Positions 1 through 8,497 of a stretch of 64,000 bases of DNA are shown here, one piece after another (positions within the stretch are counted from its first letter, which is position 1; each line of letters begins with the position of its first letter). The notes under the pieces were generated by a model, which had not been told where the DNA came from, made no database searches, and saw only the letters and a program-made list of their open reading frames with translations. This stretch comes from an uncultured Eubacteriales bacterium. GTDB lineage: Bacteria; Bacillota; Clostridia; Oscillospirales; Ruminococcaceae. The stretch lies in assembly GCA_900319075.1 (NCBI GenBank), contig ONMZ01000001.1, positions 161,264 through 225,263 of the forward strand, written 5' to 3'. The translations under genes were made by a program, and so were the position numbers.

Positions 1-138
1 GGTTTAAAAATAGTTATGGTCAAGAAATACGGTTAGGAAACAGTCCTTCGCAATAAAAAGATGTTCCTCAAAACAATTCATAAGGCTTCTATATAAGCAT
101 TGCCCTTACGCAGCGGCTGTTTTTTGGATATATCCGAT

Positions 139-2412
139 TTATTTTTTATCAAATATAAACACGTTACTTTTATCCTCTTCGGAAAGCGAGCTGATATAAT
201 CAAGATAAAGTCGTGTGACATGATCGGCTTTATTCTCATCAATAAGCTTTTTCAGATATTCCATAGACTGTTTTCTCTTGCCCAGGTGGAAAAGCCTTAT
301 AGCCTCACGGAATTCAACACTCGTCCCCTTACGAAGCTCTTTTTGCTCTTCATCAAGACAGTCAAGGACCTCATATACAGACTTGACTTCATTAACGCCC
401 TCCATTCGGATCATTCCCACATATCTTGTTGTAAGAGTATCCGGAGAGGTCATACGGTCAAGGGTATCCTTAGTTATAAGCATTGCGGTGTGGTATTTTT
501 TGGTCAGGGATTCAAGGCGTGAGCTTATATTTACTGTGTTGGAGATAACCGTTCCGGCAAGTCTTTCCTCTTCTCCGACGATACCGATTCGTGCCATGCC
601 CATATGTATACCTATACCCACGTTTATCTCAGAGACCTTCAGCTTCTTTGCCGTGGAAGGGTCAAGCACGATACTCCTGTACAGCTCAATACCTGCATTT
701 ACAGCAGAATCAGCCTTTTCAAACAGCGCCATAACGGCATCACCAATGTACTTATCAACAAAACCGCCATACTTTCTTATTATAGGTCCTGCGATACCAT
801 AGATAACGTTAACAAACTCAAAATTCTCCTTGGCGGTCATCATTTCGGAATTTATTGAAAAAGAACGGATATCGCAGAACAGTACTGCGAACTCACGGCT
901 CTGGGCATCTCCCAGAGCAAGATCCGTAAACTTTTCCTTTCCGAGCAATTCACGGAATTTTTCAGGAACGAATTTATAATAGAACTTTTCGTTCTTATCC
1001 TTTTCTTTATTTATCTCGGTAATATCATGGATATACTTATTCGCCTTCTGAGAAAGGTCGTTTATGGTCTCGGCAAAGACCTGTATCTCATCCTTGGTGT
1101 TATATATATCCTTCATTTCAAAGGCTTTTCCCGTTTTTCCGCCTTCAATAAGATCCTCGGTCATGGCGGTCATTGGCTTGACTATCCTTCCTGCAAGCCA
1201 CAAAGCTGAAACTGAACCCAGAACAAGTATGACCAGTATCATCACAAGGGATGTTTGTTTTGACTTGGTTGAGCTGTACTCAAAATCGCTTGTTGCCTCA
1301 TTATTGATCTTATCATATTCGCTTAGCATAGCCTGGGTTGGCTGCTGGGTAATATCCTTATCGATAAAAGAAAGAACTGTCCAGCCGATGGTTTTCATGG
1401 GAGAGCCAAGTACAAAGAATTCTTTATCGTCGATTTTTATAAGCTTTGGCTCTGTCTGTTCTTTATATGATGCAGTTATCAGCTCGCCAAGGTCTTTGTT
1501 CTCACCCTTTCTCAGATCAGCAGCCTTATCATCTGTTTCAACTTTAAGGGTACCGCTTTTCTCGGGAGAAAAAACGATCTTACCATCGTTGTTGACAACG
1601 CAAACAAATCCGCCGTCTGCCTCTGACTTATTTACATAGTCGGCCATTGAGTCCAAAAACAGGTCTGCACCTACAACTCCGATAAGCTTTCCGTTGGAAT
1701 ATACCGGTGCGGCGCAGGTAACACATACCTCACCTGTATAAGCGTCGGTAATAACGCCGGTAAAACAGATCTCCCCTTTTTCTACTGCCGCTTTATACCA
1801 GGGCCTTTCCCTCACGGGGAAATTTATCACCTTTCCAAGGTTGTCAAATTTATTTGCAGAATGCTCGTCTACGCAGATATGTGTTCCGTCTGAAAGTCCA
1901 AAATAGCAGGTGTTTATATTTTCGGTGCTTTTAAGCAGGGCTATCATTGCCTCACCCATATTGGCGGCGATCCCAAGGTATTCAGACTTTTTATAGTCAA
2001 CTCCCTCTTCCCAGAGGACCTGCAATGCTAATTTACCCTCGTTGGAAGCATCGGGTGCATAAACCTCACGCTTTTGGAAGGAGTCTTTTTTATCAAAGGT
2101 GTCCTTTGCAAGAGACTGCATGGTTTCAACGCTGTTTTTAAGTCCGACAAACATTTCGTCGGCAATATACGCCTGAAGTGCAGTAGTCTTTGACAGGGTC
2201 TTGTTGACTACCCCGTTCATTGTTTCCTCAGAAACATCCCTGATAGCTTCCTGCTGTTTTTCCCTTGCTTGATTGACTGTTTTTGAAAGGGTCTTGCTCT
2301 GATAAAATGAGATCGCCCCAAACACAGCTACCATAAGAAGCAGGAATGTCAGCACAAGGTTAAGTATCTTATGCTGAAGACCACCAAAAGTCATTCCCAG
2401 GATCTTTTTCAT
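139..2412 (-). CDS. Membrane-bound class III adenylate/guanylate cyclase with extracellular Cache sensor
   Basis: Predicted to make cAMP or cGMP from ATP or GTP in response to an external ligand. The 757 residues read as TM1 (about 17-36), a large extracellular double-Cache region (about 45-380), TM2 (about 386-408), HAMP (about 408-460) and a class III cyclase domain (about 505-685). Both metal-binding aspartates are present: D514 in FCDIRSFS and D558 in YIGDAVMALF; the N/R pair of the transition-state site is in NTVNISSRLE. A C-terminal tail of about 70 residues looks helical, TPR-like. The ATG is preceded by a GAGGTGAT-type ribosome site. It stands alone, transcribed divergently from the epimerase gene. 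The ligand and the choice of ATP or GTP cannot be read from sequence. Confidence 0.9.
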   Translation of the reverse strand: MKKILGMTFGGLQHKILNLVLTFLLLMVAVFGAISFYQSKTLSKTVNQAREKQQEAIRDVSEETMNGVVNKTLSKTTALQAYIADEMFVGLKNSVETMQSLAKDTFDKKDSFQKREVYAPDASNEGKLALQVLWEEGVDYKKSEYLGIAANMGEAMIALLKSTENINTCYFGLSDGTHICVDEHSANKFDNLGKVINFPVRERPWYKAAVEKGEICFTGVITDAYTGEVCVTCAAPVYSNGKLIGVVGADLFLDSMADYVNKSEADGGFVCVVNNDGKIVFSPEKSGTLKVETDDKAADLRKGENKDLGELITASYKEQTEPKLIKIDDKEFFVLGSPMKTIGWTVLSFIDKDITQQPTQAMLSEYDKINNEATSDFEYSSTKSKQTSLVMILVILVLGSVSALWLAGRIVKPMTAMTEDLIEGGKTGKAFEMKDIYNTKDEIQVFAETINDLSQKANKYIHDITEINKEKDKNEKFYYKFVPEKFRELLGKEKFTDLALGDAQSREFAVLFCDIRSFSINSEMMTAKENFEFVNVIYGIAGPIIRKYGGFVDKYIGDAVMALFEKADSAVNAGIELYRSIVLDPSTAKKLKVSEINVGIGIHMGMARIGIVGEEERLAGTVISNTVNISSRLESLTKKYHTAMLITKDTLDRMTSPDTLTTRYVGMIRMEGVNEVKSVYEVLDCLDEEQKELRKGTSVEFREAIRLFHLGKRKQSMEYLKKLIDENKADHVTRLYLDYISSLSEEDKSNVFIFDKK

Positions 2413-2501
2413 TCAAATCACCTCTGTACGCTTACAAAGTTTAAGACAAAAAGCAGATATATAAAGCTGACTAAAATAATCTAAGATCTTACTCATATAT
2501 G

Positions 2502-2530
2502 ATTATAACACATAAACTATAAAATGTCAC
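2502..2530 (-). promoter_or_regulatory. Sigma-A-type promoter of the cyclase gene
   Basis: On the minus strand, GTGACA (2530-2525), 17-nt spacer, TATAAT (2507-2502). It sits about 90 nt upstream of the cyclase start in the divergent intergenic region. Confidence 0.6.
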
Positions 2531-2593
2531 TACCAATTAGGCATAAATTTGATAAAAAGCATCATTTTTATTGGATATAAAGCTATTTTCAGA

Positions 2594-2622
2594 TTGACAT
2601 TACGGTATCTTTATAGTATAAA
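2594..2622 (+). promoter_or_regulatory. Sigma-A-type promoter of the epimerase gene
   Basis: TTGACA (2594-2599), 17-nt spacer, TATAAA (2617-2622), about 45 nt upstream of the ATG, which is preceded by AAGGGG. Confidence 0.75.
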
Positions 2623-2666
2623 TATGATAACAAGATTATTAATACGAATTTACAAGGGGTAATAAC

Positions 2667-3689
2667 ATGAAAATACTTTTTATCGGCGGAACAGGTACAA
2701 TAAGCATGGCGATCACCAAGCTGCTGGCTCAAAGGGGCGAGGAGCTTTATCTGCTCAACCGAGGAAACAGAGCTTCCGGTCTGCCGGAAAATGTTAGACT
2801 CATAACAGCAGACATAAACGACGAGGCTGATGTTGCACAAAAGCTCAAGGGACTGGAGTTTGACTGTGTAGGAGAGTTTATCGGATTTGAGCCAAAGCAG
2901 CTTGAAAGAGATTTCAGGCTGTTTAAGGACAAGACAAAGCAGTTTATCTACATCAGCTCTGCTTCTGCATATCAAAAGCCTCCGGCAAGCTATATCATTA
3001 CGGAAGAAACACCTCTTGAAAACCCATACTGGGAATACTCAAGAAACAAGATCGCCTGTGAAGAGTACCTTATGAAAATGTACCGTCAGCACAGCTTCCC
3101 TGTTACAATTGTTCGTCCGAGCCATACTTATGACGAGCGCAGCGTTCCTCTGGGGGTCCACGGAAAAGGCGGAAGCTGGCAGGTAGTCAAAAGGATCATG
3201 GAAGGCAAGCCTGTTATCATTCACGGAGACGGCACTTCACTTTGGACTATAACCCACAACAGCGACTTTGCAAAGGCTTATGCAGGACTTATAGGCAAAA
3301 AAGAAGCCATTGGTGAGGCATTTCACATAACATCAGATCAAAGTGTTACATGGAACCAGATCTATCAATATATCGCAGATGCTCTGGGGGTTGATCTTAT
3401 CCCTTACTATGTATCTTCCGAGATGCTGGCTGATATGAGTGATTATGACCTTACAGGAAGTCTTATCGGCGACAAGGCAAACTCCGTTATCTTTGATAAT
3501 ACAAAGGTTAAATCTCTGGTCCCTGATTTTGAGGCGACTGTAAGTGCAAAAGAGGGCATAGAAAGGACCGTAAGATATATTCTTGCTCATCCGGAGCTTC
3601 AAAAGGATGACCCTGAATTTGACAGATGGTGCAATGAGATAATTTCCATTTGCCAGCAGGCAAAGAAAAGCTGCACTTTTAACAAATAA
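2667..3689 (+). CDS. NAD-dependent epimerase/dehydratase (SDR family)
   Basis: Extended short-chain dehydrogenase of 340 residues acting in the cytoplasm, probably on a nucleotide sugar or a related sugar. The N terminus has the dinucleotide-binding pattern GGTGTIS (about 8-14). The catalytic region shows SSASAYQ and the YxxxK pair in YSRNKIACE (about 122-130). The GGTGxIS form and the overall sequence match the NAD-dependent epimerase group rather than classical SDRs. It is monocistronic, with its own promoter and a terminator immediately after. The substrate is unknown; no sugar-pathway neighbours help. Confidence 0.85.
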   Translation: MKILFIGGTGTISMAITKLLAQRGEELYLLNRGNRASGLPENVRLITADINDEADVAQKLKGLEFDCVGEFIGFEPKQLERDFRLFKDKTKQFIYISSASAYQKPPASYIITEETPLENPYWEYSRNKIACEEYLMKMYRQHSFPVTIVRPSHTYDERSVPLGVHGKGGSWQVVKRIMEGKPVIIHGDGTSLWTITHNSDFAKAYAGLIGKKEAIGEAFHITSDQSVTWNQIYQYIADALGVDLIPYYVSSEMLADMSDYDLTGSLIGDKANSVIFDNTKVKSLVPDFEATVSAKEGIERTVRYILAHPELQKDDPEFDRWCNEIISICQQAKKSCTFNK

Positions 3690-3702
3690 CGTATAAACCA
3701 AA

Positions 3703-3741
3703 CGGACTGTTGTCATTTAACCGGCAGCAGTCCGATTTTTT
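3703..3741 (+). terminator. Intrinsic terminator after the epimerase gene
   Basis: CGGACTG (3703-3709) pairs with CAGTCCG (3728-3734), followed by a six-T run. Confidence 0.75.
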
Positions 3742-3749
3742 AAACAATA

Positions 3750-3783
3750 AAACCGGCACTCATACAAAAATGAGAGCCGGTTT
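3750..3783 (-). terminator. Intrinsic terminator after the phosphofructokinase gene
   Basis: A 14-bp near-perfect stem (3750-3763 with 3770-3783) with a 6-nt loop. T/A-rich on both sides, so it could act in both directions; it lies 7 nt beyond the minus-strand stop codon. Confidence 0.8.
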
Positions 3784-3789
3784 ATAATA

Positions 3790-4863
3790 TCAATCACCAA
3801 AGGATATACCAATATCTCTTGCGGTCTTAACAAGCTGGTCATCCGGTGGGACGAACTTAGTTTTTCCAGCGACTTCAGAGAGCGGATTCTCGCTTACATT
3901 ATCTTTTATCATAGCAACTGCATAGCCATACTTTTCTTTAGAAATAAGCTTTGCAGCGTGTACACCAAACTTTGTAGCAAGCACTCTGTCGTAAGCCGAT
4001 GGACTTCCTCCTCTTAGCATATGACCGGGAACACAGACCCTTGCCTCGTTGCCTATCATCTCTTCGATCTGCTTTGCGATCCTGCTTGTTGCGGTAGTAA
4101 TGCCATTTTCAGCTCTGTAAGCTGCTCTTTCCTTTTTCTTCATCTTTGCTTCTTTGATATCGTATGCTCCCTCAGCCACAGCAAGGATAGCAAATCTTTT
4201 ATCCTTACGTTTTTCACAAGCCTGGGCAAGCTTCTCGATATCATATGGTATCTCCGGGATAACGATCATGTCCGCACCGCCTGCGATACCTGCGTAAAGG
4301 GTGAGCCAACCTGCTTTATTTCCCATTATTTCGCACACCAGTATTCTTCCGTGGGAATTTGCTGTAGAGTGCAGTCTGTCTATAACGTCTGTTGCGGTGT
4401 TTACAGCGGTATGGAAACCAAATGTAACACTTGTTCCCCAGATATCGTTATCAATGGTCTTAGGCAGGCCGATAACATTCAGACCTTCCTCAGAAAGGAG
4501 GTTTGCGGTCTTATGGGTACCGTTCCCGCCGAGGGTAAGAAGACAATCAAGCTTTTGCTTTTTATATGTATTCTTCATTGCCTTAACTTTATCAACGTTA
4601 TCGTCCTCAACCACCTGCATTTTCTTAAAGGGCGTTCTTTTAGTTCCGAATATAGTTCCGCCTGTGGTGAGTATACCTGAAAAATCAGACTGATTCATTT
4701 CACGGCACATATTGTTTATAAGTCCGAAATAACCGTCCTCAATTCCAACGATCTCAACATCGCTGCCAAATCTCTCATAGCAAGCCTTGGCAACGCCTCT
4801 GATGGTGGCGTTAAGTCCCGGACAGTCACCGCCGCTGGTAAGGATACCTATTCTGCGTTTCAT
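3790..4863 (-). CDS. 6-phosphofructokinase with mixed ATP/PPi signature
   Basis: Phosphorylates fructose 6-phosphate to fructose 1,6-bisphosphate in glycolysis. The 357 residues start with the family motif SGGDCPGLN (about 10-18) and carry the catalytic loop PKTIDND (134-140, catalytic D138). The phosphoryl-donor site is mixed. Where E. coli PfkA has GGDGS this protein has GGNGT (112-116): the glycine typical of ATP enzymes is kept, but the preceding Asp is Asn. At the position of E. coli Gly124 it has Lys135, as in PPi-dependent enzymes. This combination is known from the so-called mixed-substrate group; donor preference should not be assumed. GGAGG-like ribosome site; lies 26 nt downstream of the chemotaxis gene, so the two are probably co-transcribed. 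Confidence 0.92.
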   Translation of the reverse strand: MKRRIGILTSGGDCPGLNATIRGVAKACYERFGSDVEIVGIEDGYFGLINNMCREMNQSDFSGILTTGGTIFGTKRTPFKKMQVVEDDNVDKVKAMKNTYKKQKLDCLLTLGGNGTHKTANLLSEEGLNVIGLPKTIDNDIWGTSVTFGFHTAVNTATDVIDRLHSTANSHGRILVCEIMGNKAGWLTLYAGIAGGADMIVIPEIPYDIEKLAQACEKRKDKRFAILAVAEGAYDIKEAKMKKKERAAYRAENGITTATSRIAKQIEEMIGNEARVCVPGHMLRGGSPSAYDRVLATKFGVHAAKLISKEKYGYAVAMIKDNVSENPLSEVAGKTKFVPPDDQLVKTARDIGISFGD

Positions 4864-4889
4864 ATAAAAAACCTCCGTCTATTGGATTT

Positions 4890-7154
4890 TTAGTACTTAT
4901 CATCATCATCGCTGGTAAATCCCAGTATTTCCATATCTTCCTTAGAAAGCTCCGTATGGCTTGCCTTTTCCTCAGCTGCAGGGGCTGTGCTTTCCTGTGC
5001 ATCGAGCAGGTCAAAAGGATCAATGTTTTCTTTTACGGCAGCCGGTGCAGATTCAGCATCCTCCTCGGAAAGCCTGAAACGGGCGATCATATTCTTCAGG
5101 ATAAGAGACTGGCTTGAAAGCTCCTCACTTGCAGAGGCAAATCCCACAGCGGTAGATGTATTCTTGGAAACGACCGCAGAGATCTGGTCTACGCCTGTAT
5201 CTATCTGCACTATCGCATCAGCCTGTGCCTCGGAAGCTTCGGTTATATTTCTCATAAGGGTGGTTATCTCCTCAGATCTGCGAACTATCTGTTCAAGAGA
5301 TTCTGCGGTATCTTCAGCGATCTTAGAACCCTTATTTACCGCAATAGCGGAGTTTTCTATAAGCTGTGCAGTCTGCTTTGCCGCCTCGGCGGAACGAGAT
5401 GCAAGGCGTCTTACTTCGTCAGCGACCACGCCAAATCCCTTTGATCCTTCTCTTGCAGCCTCAACCGCTGCATTCAATGCAAGGATATTGGTCTGGAAGG
5501 AGATCTCGTCAATGACCTTGATTATCTTAGCGATCTCAGCAGATGCATCGCTGATCTCATTCATCGCTTTAAGCATATTTGTCATATCGTCGTTGCAGTT
5601 ATTGATAGCCTCTGTGTTATCCATAACGATATTATATGCATTCTTAGCATCCATAGAGTTCTGCTGGGTCTGCTTGGAAACATCTGTAAGGGTTGCGGAA
5701 AGCTCTTCGATGGCAGATGCCTGCTGGGTCGAACCCTGTGAAAGTGCCTGTGCTGAATCAGATACCTGGGTTGCCCCGGAGTTTACCTGTTCGGCAGACA
5801 TATTTATTGCCGCAAAGGTATCCGACAGCGCACTGAGGATCTCGTTGAATGTGCTCTTTATCTTATAGAAGTCGCCCTTGAAGGTGCCCTCCATCTTATG
5901 ACAAAGATCTCCTTCGGATATCTTTGTAAGAGCAACTGTGATTATGTTGATATATTGTCTCAGGCTCAATACCGTTTCGTCAAGAGAGTTGGAAAGCACT
6001 CCAAGTTCATCGTTTGAATACCATACATCCACCGGATCGGTAAGGTTGCCCTGGGCAAGCCCTCTGATCCTGTCTGTTGCGGAAACGATAGGCTTTGATA
6101 TACGGCGAGCAAAGAGCGTTGCACATATCATTACAACACAAAGCAGTATTATTCCCACAAAGAATATGCTTTCCAGAGCCATCATTGCTGTTTTAGTGTA
6201 CTCGGAGGAATCTGTGACCATAAGGATCTTGGCGTTAAATGTGGCTACTTTGAAATAACCGCCCACATAATCTTTGCCGTCGTATTCGAATGTCACATAG
6301 CCGTCATCGGAATCATTTACTTTTTCAAATGCAGATGCAACATCTTTATAGTCTTTATTGTCCTTTGCCTTTTCTATGGGGTTTTCATACTTGAACATAG
6401 ATGAGGATGATGTGGGGTGGATAATTATTTTACCATCGGAATCCACAATATAAAACTCACCCATTTTGCTCAGAGAATTTTTCTCAAGGATATTTGAAAG
6501 GGCGTATCCGTTAAGGGCGACACCCACAACATCCTTTTTAGAAGGATCCTGCGGATCGTTTACAGCGGACAACACAGCAAAAGACGACATATTCTCCGAA
6601 TTGACACATTTTGTTATTACCGGTCTTCCAACTGTTATTGCCTCTGAAACGTCGCTTGAGGTAACGATGCTGTTTATATCAAGAGAGGTATCTCCGAAAT
6701 GGCTCAGTACCTTTCCGGATGAGTCAAAGACATAATAGCTGCAATAATCGGATATGGAAACATTGAACCTTTCTTTCACTATAGTCGGGAAGTTATTTTT
6801 AAGCGAAGAAAGGACATCGTCAACATTTTTACTGCCGGAGCTGTTATGTATTGACTCCGAAAGGCTCTCTCCCAGTCTGTTAACAGTCTGGTCAAAGTTA
6901 CCCGCTGTACTTTCAGCAATAGGCTTTATGGTATTGGCAAGGGTCTCAATAGAGGACCTTTCAACAAATCTTACCGAGATAAGGCTCAGAGTTGTTATCA
7001 ATACAACAGCCACCACAACAACTGCCATAGTGAGCTTTGATTTCAGAGACTTGAGAAATTTACTGCCTCTGAACGAAAAATAGAAAGACCCACACGCAAA
7101 CAGTATAACAGCTATTGTAAATATAATTTTTGTAGTGTTAGAAAAGCCAAACAC
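4890..7154 (-). CDS. Methyl-accepting chemotaxis protein with Cache sensor
   Basis: Transmembrane chemoreceptor of 754 residues that passes ligand signals to CheA/CheW. Order: a first hydrophobic helix (about 8-25), TM (about 40-62), extracellular double Cache (about 65-325), TM (about 328-350), HAMP (about 347-400), then the long methyl-accepting coiled coil with its conserved tip (QTNILALNAAVEAAREG, about 555-575). The extra N-terminal helix ahead of the usual two TM segments is unusual. There is no NWETF-type C-terminal CheR tether. The start is GTG with GGGGTG upstream. It is followed after 26 nt by the phosphofructokinase gene. No other chemotaxis genes are in the window. Confidence 0.93.
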   Translation of the reverse strand: MFGFSNTTKIIFTIAVILFACGSFYFSFRGSKFLKSLKSKLTMAVVVVAVVLITTLSLISVRFVERSSIETLANTIKPIAESTAGNFDQTVNRLGESLSESIHNSSGSKNVDDVLSSLKNNFPTIVKERFNVSISDYCSYYVFDSSGKVLSHFGDTSLDINSIVTSSDVSEAITVGRPVITKCVNSENMSSFAVLSAVNDPQDPSKKDVVGVALNGYALSNILEKNSLSKMGEFYIVDSDGKIIIHPTSSSSMFKYENPIEKAKDNKDYKDVASAFEKVNDSDDGYVTFEYDGKDYVGGYFKVATFNAKILMVTDSSEYTKTAMMALESIFFVGIILLCVVMICATLFARRISKPIVSATDRIRGLAQGNLTDPVDVWYSNDELGVLSNSLDETVLSLRQYINIITVALTKISEGDLCHKMEGTFKGDFYKIKSTFNEILSALSDTFAAINMSAEQVNSGATQVSDSAQALSQGSTQQASAIEELSATLTDVSKQTQQNSMDAKNAYNIVMDNTEAINNCNDDMTNMLKAMNEISDASAEIAKIIKVIDEISFQTNILALNAAVEAAREGSKGFGVVADEVRRLASRSAEAAKQTAQLIENSAIAVNKGSKIAEDTAESLEQIVRRSEEITTLMRNITEASEAQADAIVQIDTGVDQISAVVSKNTSTAVGFASASEELSSQSLILKNMIARFRLSEEDAESAPAAVKENIDPFDLLDAQESTAPAAEEKASHTELSKEDMEILGFTSDDDDKY

Positions 7155-7211
7155 CGACCATCACCCCTGTACTTTTTGAAATTAACAAATTATTCAGCCA
7201 TTATTTTATTT

Positions 7212-7240
7212 ATTGTATCACATTTGCACAAAAAATGCAA
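7212..7240 (-). promoter_or_regulatory. Probable promoter of the chemoreceptor/phosphofructokinase unit
   Basis: Minus strand TTGCAT (7240-7235), 17-nt spacer, TACAAT (7217-7212), about 60 nt upstream of the GTG start. Confidence 0.5.
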
Positions 7241-7315
7241 GAGAATGGAGAATATTTTTTGTAATTAAATTTGTTTGTTCATCATATGTTTTAACAAATG
7301 AAACGGAGAATATTT

Positions 7316-8140
7316 ATGATAATTCTAAAAGGGTTAAAAATCGGCAATCTTATGATAATAATCGCCGTAATTGCAGTATATATCTGCACAGCTGTACTGA
7401 CGAGATCGGGTGTAAACGAACAAAAAACAGCAAACATTCAAAGCGTTGTGATACTGCGCTACAACAACATCGACCGAGGCGAGGGCGGGATTTGTGCAGA
7501 TGAATTTGAAAAAGATATACTATATCTTATCAACAAGGGCTACACACCGGTTTTTGTTTCCGACATTGCAAAGGCTTTGAAAGACGGGAGCGATCTGCCA
7601 AAAAAATCAGCTGCGCTGCTTATTGACGGCTACACTTCCTCATGCAGCGGAAAGGTAGGCGAGATAATCCGCAATTACCGTTTCAAAGCCACGGTCTGTG
7701 TTTACGGCAAACAGACGGAATATTCCTCAAACAGCGCAGATACGAACGAAAAATATCTTCGCTGGAAGGAAATAGAAATACTTAATCAAGACAATTGCTT
7801 TGAATTTGCAAACGGTGGTTTTGCTCTTTTACAGGACAAAACTTATATCCAGCGGGAAAAAGAGGACTTTGACAGTTATCGCAGCAGAATGATAAGGGAC
7901 ATATACGAAATGCAGCAGCTTTTTATTGAAAACTGCGGATTTGAGCCTGTTATTTTCACATTTGCTCAGGGAAGCGAAAACGATTCTCTCGTCAGGATCA
8001 TAAGCCGCTGCGACTTTCTCGGCGCAGTGGGTACACAAGAGGGTCTCACCCAGCTTCACGGTGAGAACAGATCGCAGCGAAGACATTTGAAATGCATAAG
8101 CAGAAATACAAACGAGAATATCCGGGATATAATAGAATAG
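7316..8140 (+). CDS. Polysaccharide-deacetylase-like protein with degenerate active site
   Basis: Membrane-anchored protein of 274 residues from the preferred ATG at 7316, which has GGAG 7 nt upstream; an in-frame ATG at 7298 lacks a ribosome site. A single N-terminal TM helix (about 8-28) leads into a NodB-like fold: YNNI stands where active enzymes have YH(R/H), LLIDGY where they have TFDDGY, and FANGG where the metal-binding HxxxH motif should be. Thus the catalytic Asp and the His ligands appear to be missing. It is probably an inactive carbohydrate-binding relative or has another function. Ends in a strong terminator. Confidence 0.65.
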   Translation: MIILKGLKIGNLMIIIAVIAVYICTAVLTRSGVNEQKTANIQSVVILRYNNIDRGEGGICADEFEKDILYLINKGYTPVFVSDIAKALKDGSDLPKKSAALLIDGYTSSCSGKVGEIIRNYRFKATVCVYGKQTEYSSNSADTNEKYLRWKEIEILNQDNCFEFANGGFALLQDKTYIQREKEDFDSYRSRMIRDIYEMQQLFIENCGFEPVIFTFAQGSENDSLVRIISRCDFLGAVGTQEGLTQLHGENRSQRRHLKCISRNTNENIRDIIE

Positions 8141-8155
8141 TAAGCCCAAAAGCAC

Positions 8156-8195
8156 AAGACCGGCACTTGCGAAAAGCAGGTACCGGTCTTTTTTA
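8156..8195 (+). terminator. Intrinsic terminator after the deacetylase-like gene
   Basis: A 15-bp stem with two G-U-type mismatches, AAGACCGG arm at 8156-8163 pairing with CCGGTCTT at 8183-8190, followed by six T. Confidence 0.75.
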
Positions 8196-8433
8196 TGCAC
8201 ATATATGGTGAATTTTTTTATAAAACTAAAAGCTGCCGCCTATCATGACAAAAAAGCAGTCATTTTCATGGCAAAAAACAGCACCAACTGAAAAAAAAAG
8301 CAGCCCCTACTGGAGCCACCCTTCTACATTTAGTAGTATAGATCATTATTGAGAGAAAATATAGTAAAATCTATTGGCAAAATGTAAATATTTTATTATA
8401 TATGACCCTGGGAGTGATATTTTGACCGTTTAT
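8196..8433. other. AT-rich intergenic stretch without recognised feature
   Basis: About 240 nt between the deacetylase terminator and the cohesin-like gene's promoter. It is A-rich, with no open frame of note and no convincing RNA fold. Confidence 0.5.
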
Positions 8434-8462
8434 TTGACCTTTTGGGGAAAATAGTATATAAT
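8434..8462 (+). promoter_or_regulatory. Sigma-A-type promoter of the cohesin-like gene
   Basis: TTGACC (8434-8439), 17-nt spacer, TATAAT (8457-8462), about 35 nt before the TTG start codon. Confidence 0.75.
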
Positions 8463-8497
8463 AGAGTAACCAAATCACGAAAAGGGAGCTGGAAAAG

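Noticed and set aside
1064..1639. Open frame of 191 codons on the plus strand inside the cyclase gene
   Set aside because: It is the antisense reading of a well supported gene, with no ribosome site and low-complexity Ser/Val/Leu composition.
4021..4680. Plus-strand frame of 219 codons over the phosphofructokinase gene
   Set aside because: Shadow of a conserved gene; Cys/Phe/Ser-rich and without family features.
4987..5868. Plus-strand frame of 293 codons over the chemoreceptor
   Set aside because: Antisense of the conserved signalling domain; no start signal.
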